Shown: in pieces, positions 42,716-54,620 of the stretch
How positions within the stretch are numbered: position 1 is the first letter of the stretch
Layout: the number at the start of each line of letters is the position of its first letter
Assembly: GCA_964017235.1 (NCBI GenBank)
Contig: OZ024934.1
Location: 60,399,365 to 60,463,364 of the forward strand
Source: Sabellastarte sp. h YS-2021
Lineage: Eukaryota; Annelida; Polychaeta; Sabellida; Sabellidae
Length of the DNA stretch: 64,000 nucleotides
Direction: 5' to 3'
Program-made: the position numbers and the translations under genes
Notes under the pieces: generated by a model
What the model saw: only the letters and a program-made list of their open reading frames with translations
Told to the model about the DNA's origin: nothing
The model's database searches: none

Positions 42716-45700
42716 AGTAGAACAAGATGAGAGTGCCCGTAAACGGGCACTGTGTCAGCTGACTGAGTGTTGTTGATTTGTGAAGGTAATAATGAGAGGA
42801 AAGCATAATTATCAGGGAAAGTGCTGTACAGAAGTACAGTAAATGGTAATTGAACAGCATGTTCAAAAGAAACTAGAAATAGGACGCCCTGTTGCTTGTA
42901 GCTGCGACATATGAATAGAAACAGGATAGCATAGAAGAACACACATTATCATGTGTAATGTCCACCCTATCAACCTTTTGCAAAAATTGTACAGTAATCT
43001 TACAAGGCCCTGTTTCATCTGTAAAATATATCAATGATGCTTAAATATTTATTAGTATACATGTAAATTATTTCAGCTTCACGCCTTTTTGCATTGGTTG
43101 GGTAGAAAATTTTGACGAAATCGCTCTATCTTGCTTGGTTAAGGAGATAGAAGCGAATTTCCGTTTTTCAATTTTTGGCAAAAATTCAAAATGGCTGCCA
43201 TATGTGGGAAGAGGAATATTTTTTGAAAACTGCCAAGGGTACACTGGTCAGATACCCTGTGGGTTCATTGAAATCGCTCTATCTCGCATGGTTAAGGAGA
43301 CAGAAGCAAACTTGCGTTTTTTCATTTTGAGGCAAAAACTGAAAAATTCAAAATGGCCGCCACTTTTGAGGAGAGTAAAATATTTTGAAAATTGCCAATA
43401 GTACATTGATTAGATACCCTGTGGGTTGAAAATTTCTACGAAACAAGATGACTGCCAAAAGTGGCGAAAATTGAAATGTTTCAAATTCACATAGAATACT
43501 CCTCTACTACCATATAGGTTAAAAATTCAGTCGAAATCGCTCTATCTCTTACAGTTTCCGAGATATGAACATTTTTGGGTTTTCCCGCAAAAATCCAAGA
43601 TGGCCGCCAAAAGTGGCGAAAAAATTTAAATTTTTCAATTTTGTATAGGATACTTTGCTATCACCCTACGGGTCAAAAATTCTGTTAAAATCACTCTATC
43701 TCTTGCGGTTTCCGAGATATTAACATTTTCAGTTTTCCGCAAAAATCCAAGATGGCCACCAAAAGTGGCGAAATTGAAATTTTTCAACTTCACATAGAAT
43801 ACTCTCTCCATACCCTGTGGGTCAAAAATTCTGTCGAAATCGCTCTATCTCTTACGGTTTCCGAGATATTAACATTTTTTATTTTTCCGCAAAAATTCAA
43901 GATGGCCGCAAAAGTGGCGAAAATTGAAATTTTTCAATTGCACATAGAATACTCTACCACTACCATGCGAGTCAAAATTTCTGTGGAAATGGCTTTATCT
44001 CTTACGGTTTCCGAGATATTAACATTTTTTTGTTTTTCTGCAAAAATTCAAGATGGCCGCCAAAAGTGGCGAAAATTGAAATTTTTCAATTTTGTATAGA
44101 ATACTTTCCTACTACCCTACGGGTCAAAAATTCTGTCCAAATCGCTCTATCTCTTACGGTTTCTGTCCCCAGGGGGGTGGACATAATTCTGAAGCTGACA
44201 GAAGAAAGGACAAAAAAGTTGTGCCCTGCAAATGGTATTATGAAGGAAAGTAACAAGGTAACTGTTTAAGTGCAAAAAGTAGGTTAAAACATATTTAAAG
44301 AAATATTGCAAATGCAGTATCCTCGTACGACCTTGAAGAAGGGGTCCAAGGTCAAATCCAACCACACAAAAACATTCCCAGCCCATGATTTCCTATAGGT
44401 TGGTTTACCATCCCAAACCTCTAGGACCAATAATAAGCGAGTTATAAGCACTTTTAAGTTTGGCTAGCCTCGTTTGACATTGAAGGAGGGGTCAAAGGTC
44501 AAATCTGACCACACCAAAAGATTCCCAGCCCATGATTTCCTACAGGTTGGTTTACCATCCCAAACCTCTAGGACCAACAATAAGGGAGATATAAGCACTT
44601 TTCATGACTGACAAAGAAACACCTGTGGCGGCCATCTTGGTTTTCAAAATAAGGCCAAAAATATTCCCAGTCAAGATTTTATAATGAGGAACATATTCTG
44701 CGAATTTGAGATCTCTACCTATAATACCCTTTGCTCTAGAGGGCCAACAAAAGTCCTTGTTTAAAGTCGAATAAACATCCCTGGCGACCATCTTGTTTTT
44801 CAAAATGAGGCCAAAAATATTCTCAGGCAACATTTTATGGTTATTAATATATCCTGCAAACTTGAGAAGGCTAGCTATAATATTTTTTTCATTAGAGCGG
44901 TAATGGTGAAATCTCTCTACACACTGCAGCTATCCAGTCGATACAATGATTTACTCAATAGTGAGAACCTGAAAGTATCTATTGCTCAGCTATGCCATGA
45001 CATAGAGGTCTGCTATTTCACTATGTTATAACTGACCAAAAATTATGTGAATAACATAAACAAAATACTCTAAATACTGTAATAGTTTTCAAGTTACAAC
45101 TGATTTACTCTACAGTTATAACCTCAAAGTAGCTATTACTCAGCTATGCAATGAGCTACAAGTCTGAATTTTTACTATATTATAGCTGACCCAAAAGTAG
45201 GTGAACAACATATTTAAGCAAAATTACAACTGATTTACTCAATAGTGAGAACCTGAAAATAGCTATTACTCAGCTATGCCATGAGCTATAGGTCTGTAAT
45301 TTCACTATGTTATAGCTGACCCAAAAGTAGGTGAACAACATATTTTAACAAAATACTCCAAATGCAATATTTTTCAAGTTACAACTGATTTACTCAACAT
45401 ACAGTACCTGAAAATAGCTATTGCTCAGTTGTGCCATGAGCTACAGGTCTGTAATTTCACTATGTTATAGCTGACCCAAAAGTAGCTGAATAACATATTT
45501 ACACAAATTTCTGTAAATGCAATAGTTTTCAAGTTATAAGTGATTTACTCAACAGTGATAACCTAAAAGTAGCTATTACTCAGCTATGCCATGAGCTACG
45601 GGTCTGAAATTTTACTATGTTATAGCTGACCCAAAAGTAGCTGAATAACATATTTATACGAAATTCTCTAAATGCAATAGTTTTCAAGTGACAAGTGATT

Positions 45701-46245
45701 TTACTCATGATGGAAGTTACTGAAAAGCCCAAAAGTAGCTATTACTCACTTAGCTATTGAGACAGACACCCAAGTTACTCACCATGTTGTAGCTATGAAA
45801 AAAGTAGCTGAATAACATATTTTAACAAAATGCTCTAAATGCAACACTTTTCAAGTTATAAGTGATTTAGTGCATGATTTCATGAATTTTAATGCATTAA
45901 AAATTATTAAAAAAATTTATTAAAAAAAAAGACAGATCCAGGTCTCATACTCACACAAGAGAATCTACCTCTGGCCTAGTACATATATGCAAGATATGAG
46001 AGAAATCCCTGCAATAGTCACTGAGAAAATTGTGATAAAGTGTTGAAATTTTCACACTTTTGGTGGGGGTACATCCCTTGTAATGTGTCTAGCAAACAGA
46101 CGAACAGACAGATTTGCATGCCTTGAACAATTTTTCATCCTCGATAGATAAGGTATCTTTTAAAAAAACAGCATGTCTCTAGGCCTTGTAGTTTTGGAGG
46201 AGAAGTTGTTCACGCGTACGCCCACGCCGCAGAGTGACGACATAA
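42716..46245. mobile_element. Family G element, copy 3, split by an F element
   Basis: The G left end (hairpin AGTGCCCGTAAACGGGCACT and GTGTCAGCTGACTG) runs to 42870. It is interrupted by an F element and resumes at 44187 with CTGAAGCTGACAGAAGAAAGG. It then holds two C units, two units of about 175 bp with GGCGGCCATCTTGGTTTTCA (44600-44850), and D units (44930-45860). It ends with a short CACGCGTACGCCCACGCC tract at 46245 with no terminal hairpin. Confidence 0.7.
42871..44186. mobile_element. Family F element, copy 1 (short, diverged)
   Basis: It starts AACTAGAAATAGGACGCCCTG. An ACACAT-TATC-ATGTGT hairpin and the motif AATGTCCACCC (about 42956) follow. The array (43080-44160) has diverged units of about 120-170 bp with AAGATGGCCGCCAAAAGTGG and TCGCTCTATCTCTTACGG. 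The right end is AGGGGGGTGGACATAATT, the inverse of the left motif. The element interrupts G copy 3, so its limits can be read against the empty site in G copies 1 and 2. Confidence 0.75.
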
Positions 46246-46657
46246 AAATGTAGATAATTTTCAAAGAAATGCCTGCGGTGGCCATCTTGTTTTTCAGAAT
46301 AAGACTAATTTCAGTCCCACAGAAGCTTACCCCCCCATTAAAGATATCCTGTAAATTTGGCGGCATAGCGAACGCTAAACCAAAGTATTTAGTGTGTCCA
46401 TTCGTATATATGAAATCTCTATGCAACTTGTCATACTACTAAAATTAGCAGTAAAATACTTTGGCATCACCTTACAAAGCTTAAGTTAACACCTTTTCAT
46501 GATACAGACATGTATGTCAGACACTATTGCAACACTAGCAATTGTTTTTTAAAGATTAAAGCTTCAATTCTGTTCTATTTCATTATCATGAAACAAAGTG
46601 TGCATCACCATTACAGATGATCGACAAAGAAAATCCCTTTGTTAATTGGGGACCTAC
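46246..46657. other. Intron sequence with one repeat unit
   Basis: About 46255-46345 is a unit related to 44630-44830 (GCGGTGGCCATCTTGTTTTTCA). The rest is unique AT-rich intron. Confidence 0.4.
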
Positions 46658-46817
46658 CTTGGTGTTGTAGTTCCTGGTGGATTGGTGAGGTTCGAGGAAG
46701 GCTGGGCTGAGGGCATGCTAACCTGGGCAGTCCTCATCAGGGAAGGGTCACTCAGCATCTGACTCCCAGCCATACCATGGCCCACAGGAAATGATGGAGT
46801 CAATCCTGTTTGTATCG
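46658..46817 (-). CDS. Host gene exon 3
   Basis: A 160-nt exon with acceptor TTTACCTAG and donor CCAAG|GTAGGT. It enters in phase 1 (joining G to CG as Ala) and leaves in phase 2. It encodes a Met/Ser/Pro-rich stretch starting IQTGLTPSFPVGHGMAG and ending NPPGTTTP, with no recognised domain. The amino acid make-up matches the neighbouring low-complexity exons. Confidence 0.75.
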
Positions 46818-46909
46818 CTAGGTAAAGAAAGACCAGTTGCAGTTTCATCAAATACTAAAAGCTAGCTATAGCAGAATATATTTTTGACAGAAAAGTAACT
46901 TAATATTAT

Positions 46910-49900
46910 AACTAGAAATCGGCCGCCCTGTTGATAGTAGATGCGAATAGAAACAGGATAGCATAGAAGAACACACATTATCATGTGTAATGTCCACCCA
47001 TGAACCTTTTGCCCAAATTGTACAGTAGTCTTACAAGACCCTGTTTCATTTGTAAAATATATCAATGATGCTTAAATATTTGTTAGTGTAGATGTAAATT
47101 ATTTCAGCTTCATGCCTTTTTGCATTGGTTGGGTTGAAAATTTTGACGAAATCACTCTATCTGGCATGGTTAAGAAGATAGAAGCAAATTCCTGTTTTTC
47201 TATTTTTGGCAAAAATTTGAAAATTCGAAATGGCCGCCATTTTTGGGAAAAGGAAATTTTTTTGAAAATTGCCAAGAGTACATTTTCTAGATACCCTATG
47301 GGTCGAAAATTTCAACGAAATAACTCTATTTGGCACGGTTAAGGCCAGTTTGTGTTTTTCCATTTTGGGCAAAAATTCGAAAATTCAAAATGGCTGCCAT
47401 TTTTGGGGAGGGGAAAATTTTTTGAAAATTGCAAAGATTACATTCCTTAGATACCCCGTGGGTTGAAAATTTCGACGAAATCGCTCTATCTCGCATGGTT
47501 AAGGAGATAGAAGCAAATTTGTGTTTTGCCATTTTTGACAAAAATTTGAAAATTCAAAATGGCCGCCATTTTAGGGGACGGGAAATTTTTTTTTAAATTG
47601 CCAAGAATACAATGCTGAAATACCTGTGGGTCGAAAATTTTGACGAAATCGCTCTATCTCGCACGGTTAAGGAGATAGAAGCAAATTTGTGTTTTGCCAT
47701 TTTTGGCAAAAATTCGAAAATTCAAAATGGCCGCCATTTTTGGGGAGGGGAAAATTTTTTGGAAAATTGCAAAGATTGCATTCCTTAGATACCCTGTGGG
47801 TCGAAAATTTCGACGAAATCGCTCTATCTCGCACGGTTAAGGAGATAGAAGCAAATTTGTGTTTTGCCATTTTTGGGAAAAATTCGAAAATTCAAAATGG
47901 CCGCCATTTTTGGGGAGGGGAAAATTTTTGGAAAATTGCAAAGATTGCATTCCTTAGATACCCTGTGGGTCGAAAATTTCGACGAAATCACTCTATCTCG
48001 CACGGTTAAGGAGATAGAAGCAAATTAGTGTTTTGCCATTTTTGGCAAAAATTCGAAAATTCAAAATGGCCGCCATTTTTGGGGAGGGGAAAATTTTTTA
48101 AAAATTACCAAGAGTACAATGCTCAGATACCCTGTGGGTCGAAAATTTTGACGAAATCACTCTATCTGGCACGGTTAAGGAGATAGAAGGAAATTTGTGT
48201 TTTGCCATTTTTGGCAAAAATTCGAAAATTCAAAATGGCCGCCATTTTGGGGGAGGGGAAAATTTTTGGAAAATTGCAAAGATTGCATTCCTTAGATACC
48301 CTGTGGGTCGAAAATTTCGACGAAATCGCTCTATCTCGCACGGTTAAGGAGATAGAAGGAAATTTGTGTTTTGCCATTTTTGGCAAAAATTCGAAAATTC
48401 AAAATGGCCGCCATTTTTGGGGAGGGGAAAATTTTTGGAAAATTGCAAAGATTACATTCCTTAGATACCCTGTGGGTCGAAAATTTCGACGAAATCGCTT
48501 TATCTCGCACGGTTAAGGAGATAGAAGCAAATTAGTGTTTTGCCATTTTTGGCAAAAATTCGAAAATTCAAAATGGCCGCCATTTTGGGGGAGGGGAAAA
48601 TTTTTGGAAAATTGCAAAGATTGCATTCCTTAGATACCCTGTGGGTCGAAAATTTCGACGAAATCGCTCTATCTCGCACGGTTAAGGAGATAGAAGGAAA
48701 TTTGTGTTTTGCCATTTTTGGCAAAAATTCGAAAATTCAAAATGGCCGCCATTTTTGGGGAGGGGAAAATTTTTGGAAAATTGCAAAGATTACATTCCTT
48801 AGATACCCTGTGGGTCGAAAATTTCGACGAAATCGCTCTATCTCGCACGGTTAAGGAGATAGAAGCAAATTAGTGTTTTGCCATTTTTGGCAAAAATTCG
48901 AAAATTCAAAATGGCCGCCATTTTTGGGGAGGGGAAAATTTTTGGAAAAATTACCAAGAGCACAATGCTCAGATACCCTGTGGGTCGAAAATTTTGACGA
49001 AATCGCTCTATCTGGCACGGTTAAGGAGATAGAAGCAAATTGGTGTTTTGCCATTTTTGGCAAAAATTCGAAAATTCAAAATGGCCGCCATTTTTGGGGA
49101 GGGGAAAATTTTTTGAAAATTGCAAAGATTACATTCCTTAGATACCCTGTGGGTCGAAAATTTCGACGAAATCGCTCTATCTCGCACGGTTAAGGAGATA
49201 GAAGCAAATTAGTGTTTTGCCATTTTTGGCAAAAATTCGAAAATTCAAAATGGCCGCCATTTTTGGGGAGGGGAAAATTTTTTAAAAATTACCAAGAGTA
49301 CAATGCTCAGATACCCAGTGGGTCGAAAATTTTGACGAAATCGCTCTATCTGGCACGGTTAAGGAGATAGAAGCAAATTGGTGTTTTGCCATTTTTGGCA
49401 AAAATTCGAAAATTCAAAATGGCCGCCATTTTTGGGGAGGGGAAAATTTTTTGAAAATTGCAAAGATTGCATTCCTTAGATACCCTGTGGGTCGAAAATT
49501 TCGACGAAATCGCTCTATCTCGCACGGTTAAGGAGATAGAAGCAAATTTGTGTTTTGCCATTTTTGGCAAAAATTCGAAAATTCAAAATGGCCGCCATTT
49601 TTGGGGAGGGGAAAATTTTTTGAAAATTGCAAATATTACATTCCTTAGATACCCTGTGGGTCGAAAATTTCGACGAAATCGCTCTATCTCGCACGGTTAA
49701 GGAGATAGAAGCAAATTAGTGTTTTGCCATTTTTGGCAAAAATTCGAAAATTCAAAATGGCCGCCATTTTTGGGGAGGGGAAAATTTTGTTAAAATTACC
49801 AAGAGCACAATGCTCAGATACCCTGTGGGTCGAAAATTTTGACGAAATCGCTCTATCTGGCACGGTTATGGAGATAGAAGCAAATTTGTGTTTTGCCATT

Positions 49901-52329
49901 TTTGGCAAAAATTCGAAAATTCAAAATGGCCGCCATTTTTGGGGAGGGGAAAATTTTGTTAAAATTACCAAGAGCACAATGCTCAGATACCCTGTGGGTC
50001 GAAAATTTTGACGAAATCGCTCTATCTGGCACGGTTAAGGAGATAGAAGCAAATTTGTGTTTTGCCATTTTTGGCAAAAATTCGAAAATTCAAAATGGCC
50101 GCCATTTTTGGGGAGGGGAAAATTTTTTGAAAATTGCAAAGATTGCATTCCTTAGATACCCTGTGGGTCGAAAATTTCGACGAAATCACTCTATCTCGCA
50201 CGGTTAAGGAGATAGAAGCAAATTAGTGTTTTGCCATTTTTGGCAAAAATTCGAAAATTCAAAATGGCCGCCATTTTTGGGGAGGGGAAAATTTTTTAAA
50301 AATTACCAAGAGTACAATGCTCAGATACCCTGTGGGTCGAAAATTTTGACGAAATCACTCTATCTGGCACGGTTAAGGAGATAGAAGGAAATTTGTGTTT
50401 TGCCATTTTTGGCAAAAATTCGAAAATTCAAAATGGCCGCCATTTTGGGGGAGGGGAAAATTTTTGGAAAATTGCAAAGATTACATTCCTTAGATACCCT
50501 GTGGGTCGAAAATTTCGACGAAATCGCTCTATCTCGCACGGTTAAGGAGATAGAAGCAAATTAGTGTTTTGCCATTTTTGGCAAAAATTCGAAAATTCAA
50601 AATGGCCGCCATTTTTGGGGAGGGGAAAATTTTTGGAAAAATTACCAAGAGCACAATGCTCAGATACCCTGTGGGTCGAAAATTTCGACGAAATCGCTCT
50701 ATCTGGCACGGTTAAGGAGATAGAAGCAAATTAGTGTTTTGCCATTTTTGGCAAAAATTCGAAAATTCAAAATGGCCGCCATTTTTGGGGAGGGGAAAAT
50801 TTTTGGAAAAATTACCAAGAGCACAATGCTCAGATACCCTGTGGGTCGAAAATTTTGACGAAATCGCTCTATCTCGCACGGTTAAGGAGATAGAAGCAAA
50901 TTGGTGTTTTGCCATTTTTGGCAAAAATTCGAAAATTCAAAATGGCCGCCATTTTTGGGGAGGGGAAAATTTTTTGAAAATTGCAAAGATTGCATTCCTT
51001 AGATACCCTGTGGGTCGAAAATTTCGACGAAATCGCTCTATCTCGCACGGTTAAGGAGATAGAAGCAAATTAGTGTTTTGCCATTTTTGGCAAAAATTCG
51101 AAAATTCAAAATGGCCGCCATTTTTGGGGAGGGGAAAATTTTTTGAAAATTGCAAATATTACATTCCTTAGATACCCTGTGGGTCGAAAATTTCGACGAA
51201 ATCGCTCTATCTCGCACGGTTAAGGAGATAGAAGCAAATTAGTGTTTTGCCATTTTTGGCAAAAATTCGAAAATTCAAAATGGCCGCCATTTTTGGGGAG
51301 GGGAAAATTTTTTAAAAATTACCAAGAGTACAATGCTCCGATACCCAGTGGGTCGAAAATTTTGACGAAATCGCTCTATCTGGCACGGTTAAGGAGATAG
51401 AAGCAAATTTGTGTTTTGCCATTTTTGGCGAAAATTCAAAATGGCCGCCATTTTTGGGGAGGGGAAAATTTTTGGAAAATTGCAAAGATTGCATTCCTTA
51501 GATACCCTGTGGGTCGAAAATTTCGACGAAATCACTCTATCTCGCACGGTTAAGGAGATAGAAGCAAATTAGTGTTTTGCCATTTTTGGCAAAAATTCGA
51601 AAATTCAAAATGGCCGCCATTTTTGGGGAGGGGAAAATTTTTGGAAAATTGTAGATTGCATTTCTTAAATACCCTGTGGGTCGAAAATTTCGACGAAATC
51701 GCTCTATCTCACACGGTTAAGGAGATAGAAGCAAATTTGTGTTTTGCCATTTTTGGCAAAAATTCGAAAATTCAAAATGGCCGCCATTTTTGGGGAGGGG
51801 AAAATTTTTTGAAAATTGCAAATATTATATTCCTTAGATACCCTGTGGGTCGAAAATTTCGACGAAATCGCTCTATCTCTTACGGTTTCTGAGATATTAG
51901 CAAATTACTCAAAAGTAGTACTGAAAATACACAATGAAGTACCTAAATGGCTATTACTCATGTACTGACAAAGCTATCAGTCCCAAATGCAATACCAAGC
52001 GAGCTATGGACATAACAATCTTGTATTCAAAATTGTAGTAAAATATCTTTAATTATTTTGGCTTAAATGCACGGAAACCAATGGGTACTGAAAATAGCTG
52101 TACTTAAGTATTACTCAGTAAGCAAAAGAGGTACAACAGCCAAAAGCAATCCCAAGCAAGCTACTGACCCAATAAGCCTGCATACCAAATTTGGTGACAA
52201 TAGCTCTAATACTTTTCCTTTAAATGAGCGGAAACCATGCGTGACGCCGGACATCGGACGCCGGACGCCGGACATCGGACGGCGAAAAAAGCAAAAATAA
52301 TATATCCACCCCCCAGGGGGGTGGACATA
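46910..52329. mobile_element. Family F array element, copy 2 (complete, long array)
   Basis: The left end is AACTAGAAATCGGCCGCCCTG, then the ACACAT-TATC-ATGTGT hairpin and AATGTCCACCC (about 46990-46998). About 29 monomers of about 169 bp run from 47110 to 51890. A short non-repeated part is followed by a GACGCCGGACATCGGACGCC tract and a right hairpin (about 52302-52322, CCACCCCCC/GGGGGGTGG) ending GTGGACATAATTA, which inverts the left motif. It lies in the intron between exons 2 and 3. Many short ORFs occur on both strands only because the monomer is largely free of stops. Confidence 0.8.
47110..51890. repeat. Tandem array F, ~169-bp monomers, two subtypes
   Basis: All units share CAAAATGGCCGCCATTTTTG, GGGGAGGGGAAAATTTTT, GATACCCTGTGGGTCGAAAA and GGTTAAGGAGATAGAAG. 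Subtype alpha has GCAAAGATT.CATTCCTTAG with TTTCGACGAA and CTCGCACGG. Subtype beta has ACCAAGAG.ACAATGCTCAG with TTTTGACGAA and CTGGCACGG. A few units are chimeras. The first three and the last units are diverged. Confidence 0.9.
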
Positions 52330-52629
52330 ATTATGTGCGAGTCAAAATTCAGTTACATACAAGAGTTACTGATGGAAAGGGGATGCTGGAAAAAAGCTAT
52401 TTCTTACAGTATACAAGTCAAACACTGGCTTAAATACTCACAACACTCAAGAAGTATTACATCTAGATTGTTTAGATTTGCACATGATTTACATAAAAAA
52501 GTAGATGAAGAACTTATTGAGTGAATTTGGTCAAGCCATATTATATACCATATTATATCATACATATGCCCTGGGGGATGCATTTTTTAAAATAGGGAGA
52601 GCTACTTTTACATGTAAAAAAAATCAGTG
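52330..52629. other. Unassigned sequence right of F copy 2
   Basis: An open stretch of about 65 codons on the plus strand ends at 52524 (ending KKVDEELIE). It has no start context, splice signals or family that I recognise. I do not call it a gene. Confidence 0.3.
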
Positions 52630-52752
52630 TCTGGTGGCAATGGGCAATAAATACTCGGAAAAACTTTTTCCCGCCGCAGGCCCACCCACCCATCCATCCG
52701 GACACCATGGGTGAAAACAATACCCCGACAGACCTTAAGGGCTGTGGGGTAA
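52630..52752. mobile_element. Family B right terminus, solo fragment
   Basis: It begins at about CGGAAAAACTTTTTCCCGCC, continues with a CCCACCCACCCATCCATCC tract and GGACACCATGGGTGAAAAC, and ends in the B hairpin (about 52723-52750; one arm has GACC for GCCC). No monomers remain. It lies only 110 bp from the first coding exon. Confidence 0.65.
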
Positions 52753-52861
52753 CAATGAAATAACAAATACACAAATTCTCCTCTTTTCTTGATTTGTAAC
52801 AAAAGAGAGTTGAAATGTACTGGGAAGTGATTATTTAATATCATCATGCATTTGTACCTAC

Positions 52862-52975
52862 CTGCTTGTTCCAACAAACTCATTCCTGATGTAGAGTTGC
52901 TGGGATGTTGAGACAGGCTGTACATTTGGTTCCATAAATTGGCATAATTTGGATCCATCTTGGCAAAGATGTAAC
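52862..52975 (-). CDS. Host gene exon 2 with the likely start codon
   Basis: A 114-nt exon with acceptor ATTTTCAG and donor GCAG|GTAGGT, leaving in phase 1. The first ATG, at 52958, sits in a near-ideal start context (GCCAAGATGG) and gives MDPNYANLWNQMYSLSQ. The frame is also open upstream to the acceptor, so an earlier start in another exon is possible. The opening Met-Asp-x-Asn-Tyr resembles the start of vertebrate PRR12, weak evidence that this is the true N-terminus. The first 17 nt of the exon would then be 5' UTR. Confidence 0.7.
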
Positions 52976-54475
52976 CTGAAAATAGTCCAAAATAATTCAA
53001 GGATAAAAAAAAAATTAATTGCTTCCAATTTACACTATACGGGACGGTTTAAAGATTGTTGCAGCTTGTTATTAGTGAAAAATTTCACTCCAACCTATAA
53101 GAATCACTGCTATACTTTTATTTCCCATAGAATTGCCGATATTGACACATAGTACCAGGATTTCAATATCAAAATAACATACACCATGCAGAAAACCTGG
53201 TAATTTTACTGCTTGAACAAATATTTATTGTATAAAATCTTTAAAAGGCACAATTTCAACTGAAACAAAACAAGGTTAAGTCTGGCGCCATCTTTGTTTA
53301 CGTTGTCAGTGACCTTTTTCCTGTTTCATGGAAGAGATACAAAACCCGTCGGCTAGTATACAGGAAAGCATACAACACTTGTTTAATACATGTACCTTTT
53401 ATTTATTTTTTATTTTCTATGGCAGAAATGTACTTTTGGTGGATAAATAGCATATTTTAATTATTTCTTAACTTAAAATGTACAACTTTTGACAAAACTT
53501 CTAATATCGCCCACGCCTCATGGTAACAGTTCCAATATTGAAATATCGATCGATACAGCACCCTTAACTTTTGTTCAATATCGATCCTCTCTATGGCAGT
53601 CGATCCCTACAGTAAAATGCACCAAAAAATGTCAAAAATAACATTATAAGGGGCTGTTATGTAGATATAATAGGCAAAACAGGGTTGCAGATAGTTGCAT
53701 GTAAGTGTGTTTATTAGTGGTGGATTACTATACAATTAAGTTAGAGTTACATTAAACCATCAAAATTTATTGGCAGCATTGGCAGTATATTTGTTAGATA
53801 ATTGAATTTGGATCACTTCTTCTGTTTTTGCTATCACTGCTTTCATTGCTTTGATATTGTTTATATCTAAAAATTTAAAATACACAGTGACAGCAATACA
53901 CATTGATACTATGTAGATGACCGCAGTATTTTGTAATCTAAAAGTTATGAAGCTGTAAAATTTATTCATTAATCTATTTCTTAATTAAAGAATACAGCTG
54001 CCAATAGAGATAACAAATTTAAATGTTTATATAATAATCAGCTTTCAGCATTCCATTTGTTTCATGATAGAAGAAATATATCTCAAATATGGCAGCAGCC
54101 AACATTCTAGTAGAAACCAAGGTTAAAAGTCGCACAAATTTCATAACATGATGTTGCACACCTAAACCCTTCAAAAATCATACTACGACAAGGTCACACC
54201 ATGACACTGCACACCTATACCCAAAACCAAAGCTAAAACCACAACTTTATTTGTTATTATGTGGCAGAAATGCTGAATGTAGCATATTTTATACACACGT
54301 TTCTTTTCTTGGGCGATAATACGATAAGACAGTAAACCAGAAACCTATTTATCCATCGAAAGACAGTGATCCAGTTACGTTTTGTTTCCTTCTAACAAAA
54401 ACCGGTTTCATCACATATTTTATTATATTTATATATCAAATGTACCCAGATTTTCACCAAATTTCCGCTTTCGGA
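52976..54475. other. First intron (part), mostly unique
   Basis: AT-rich. A decayed piece of a family B monomer lies at about 54130-54220 (GATGTTGCACACCTA, GACAAGGTCACACCATGACAC). No gene is recognised. Confidence 0.4.
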
Positions 54476-54600
54476 AACCGGTGTACCACGAAATCCTCCC
54501 CCCCCCGGAAATGTCCTAGGATATCCTCCCCCGGGGGGTAAATTTCCCCGGGGGGATGAGAGGATTTTCAGGGGGGGAGGATTTCCTTTTACACCAGTTC
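54476..54600. repeat. Foldback C/G-rich repeat
   Basis: The arms at 54476-54505 and 54571-54600 are imperfect inverted repeats (ACCGGTGTACCACGAAATCC against the complement of GGATTTCCTTTTACACCAG). They enclose C and G runs that are themselves palindromic (CCTCCCCCGGGGGG, CCCCGGGGGG). The whole piece could fold into one long hairpin. Confidence 0.5.
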
Positions 54601-54620
54601 TAAAATTCGCATTCAACCAG

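Noticed and set aside
47112-51892. Dozens of 60-106 codon ORFs on both strands in the F arrays (e.g. PKMAKHKFASISLTVRDRAI-like and FGKNSKIQNGRHFWGGENF-like)
   Set aside because: They repeat with the 169-bp monomer, which is not a multiple of three, occur on both strands and have no start or splice context. They are by-products of a stop-poor repeat.
52237-52524. Plus-strand ORF of 95 codons ending KKVDEELIE
   Set aside because: Its first third runs through the F right hairpin, and the rest has no recognised family or splice sites.
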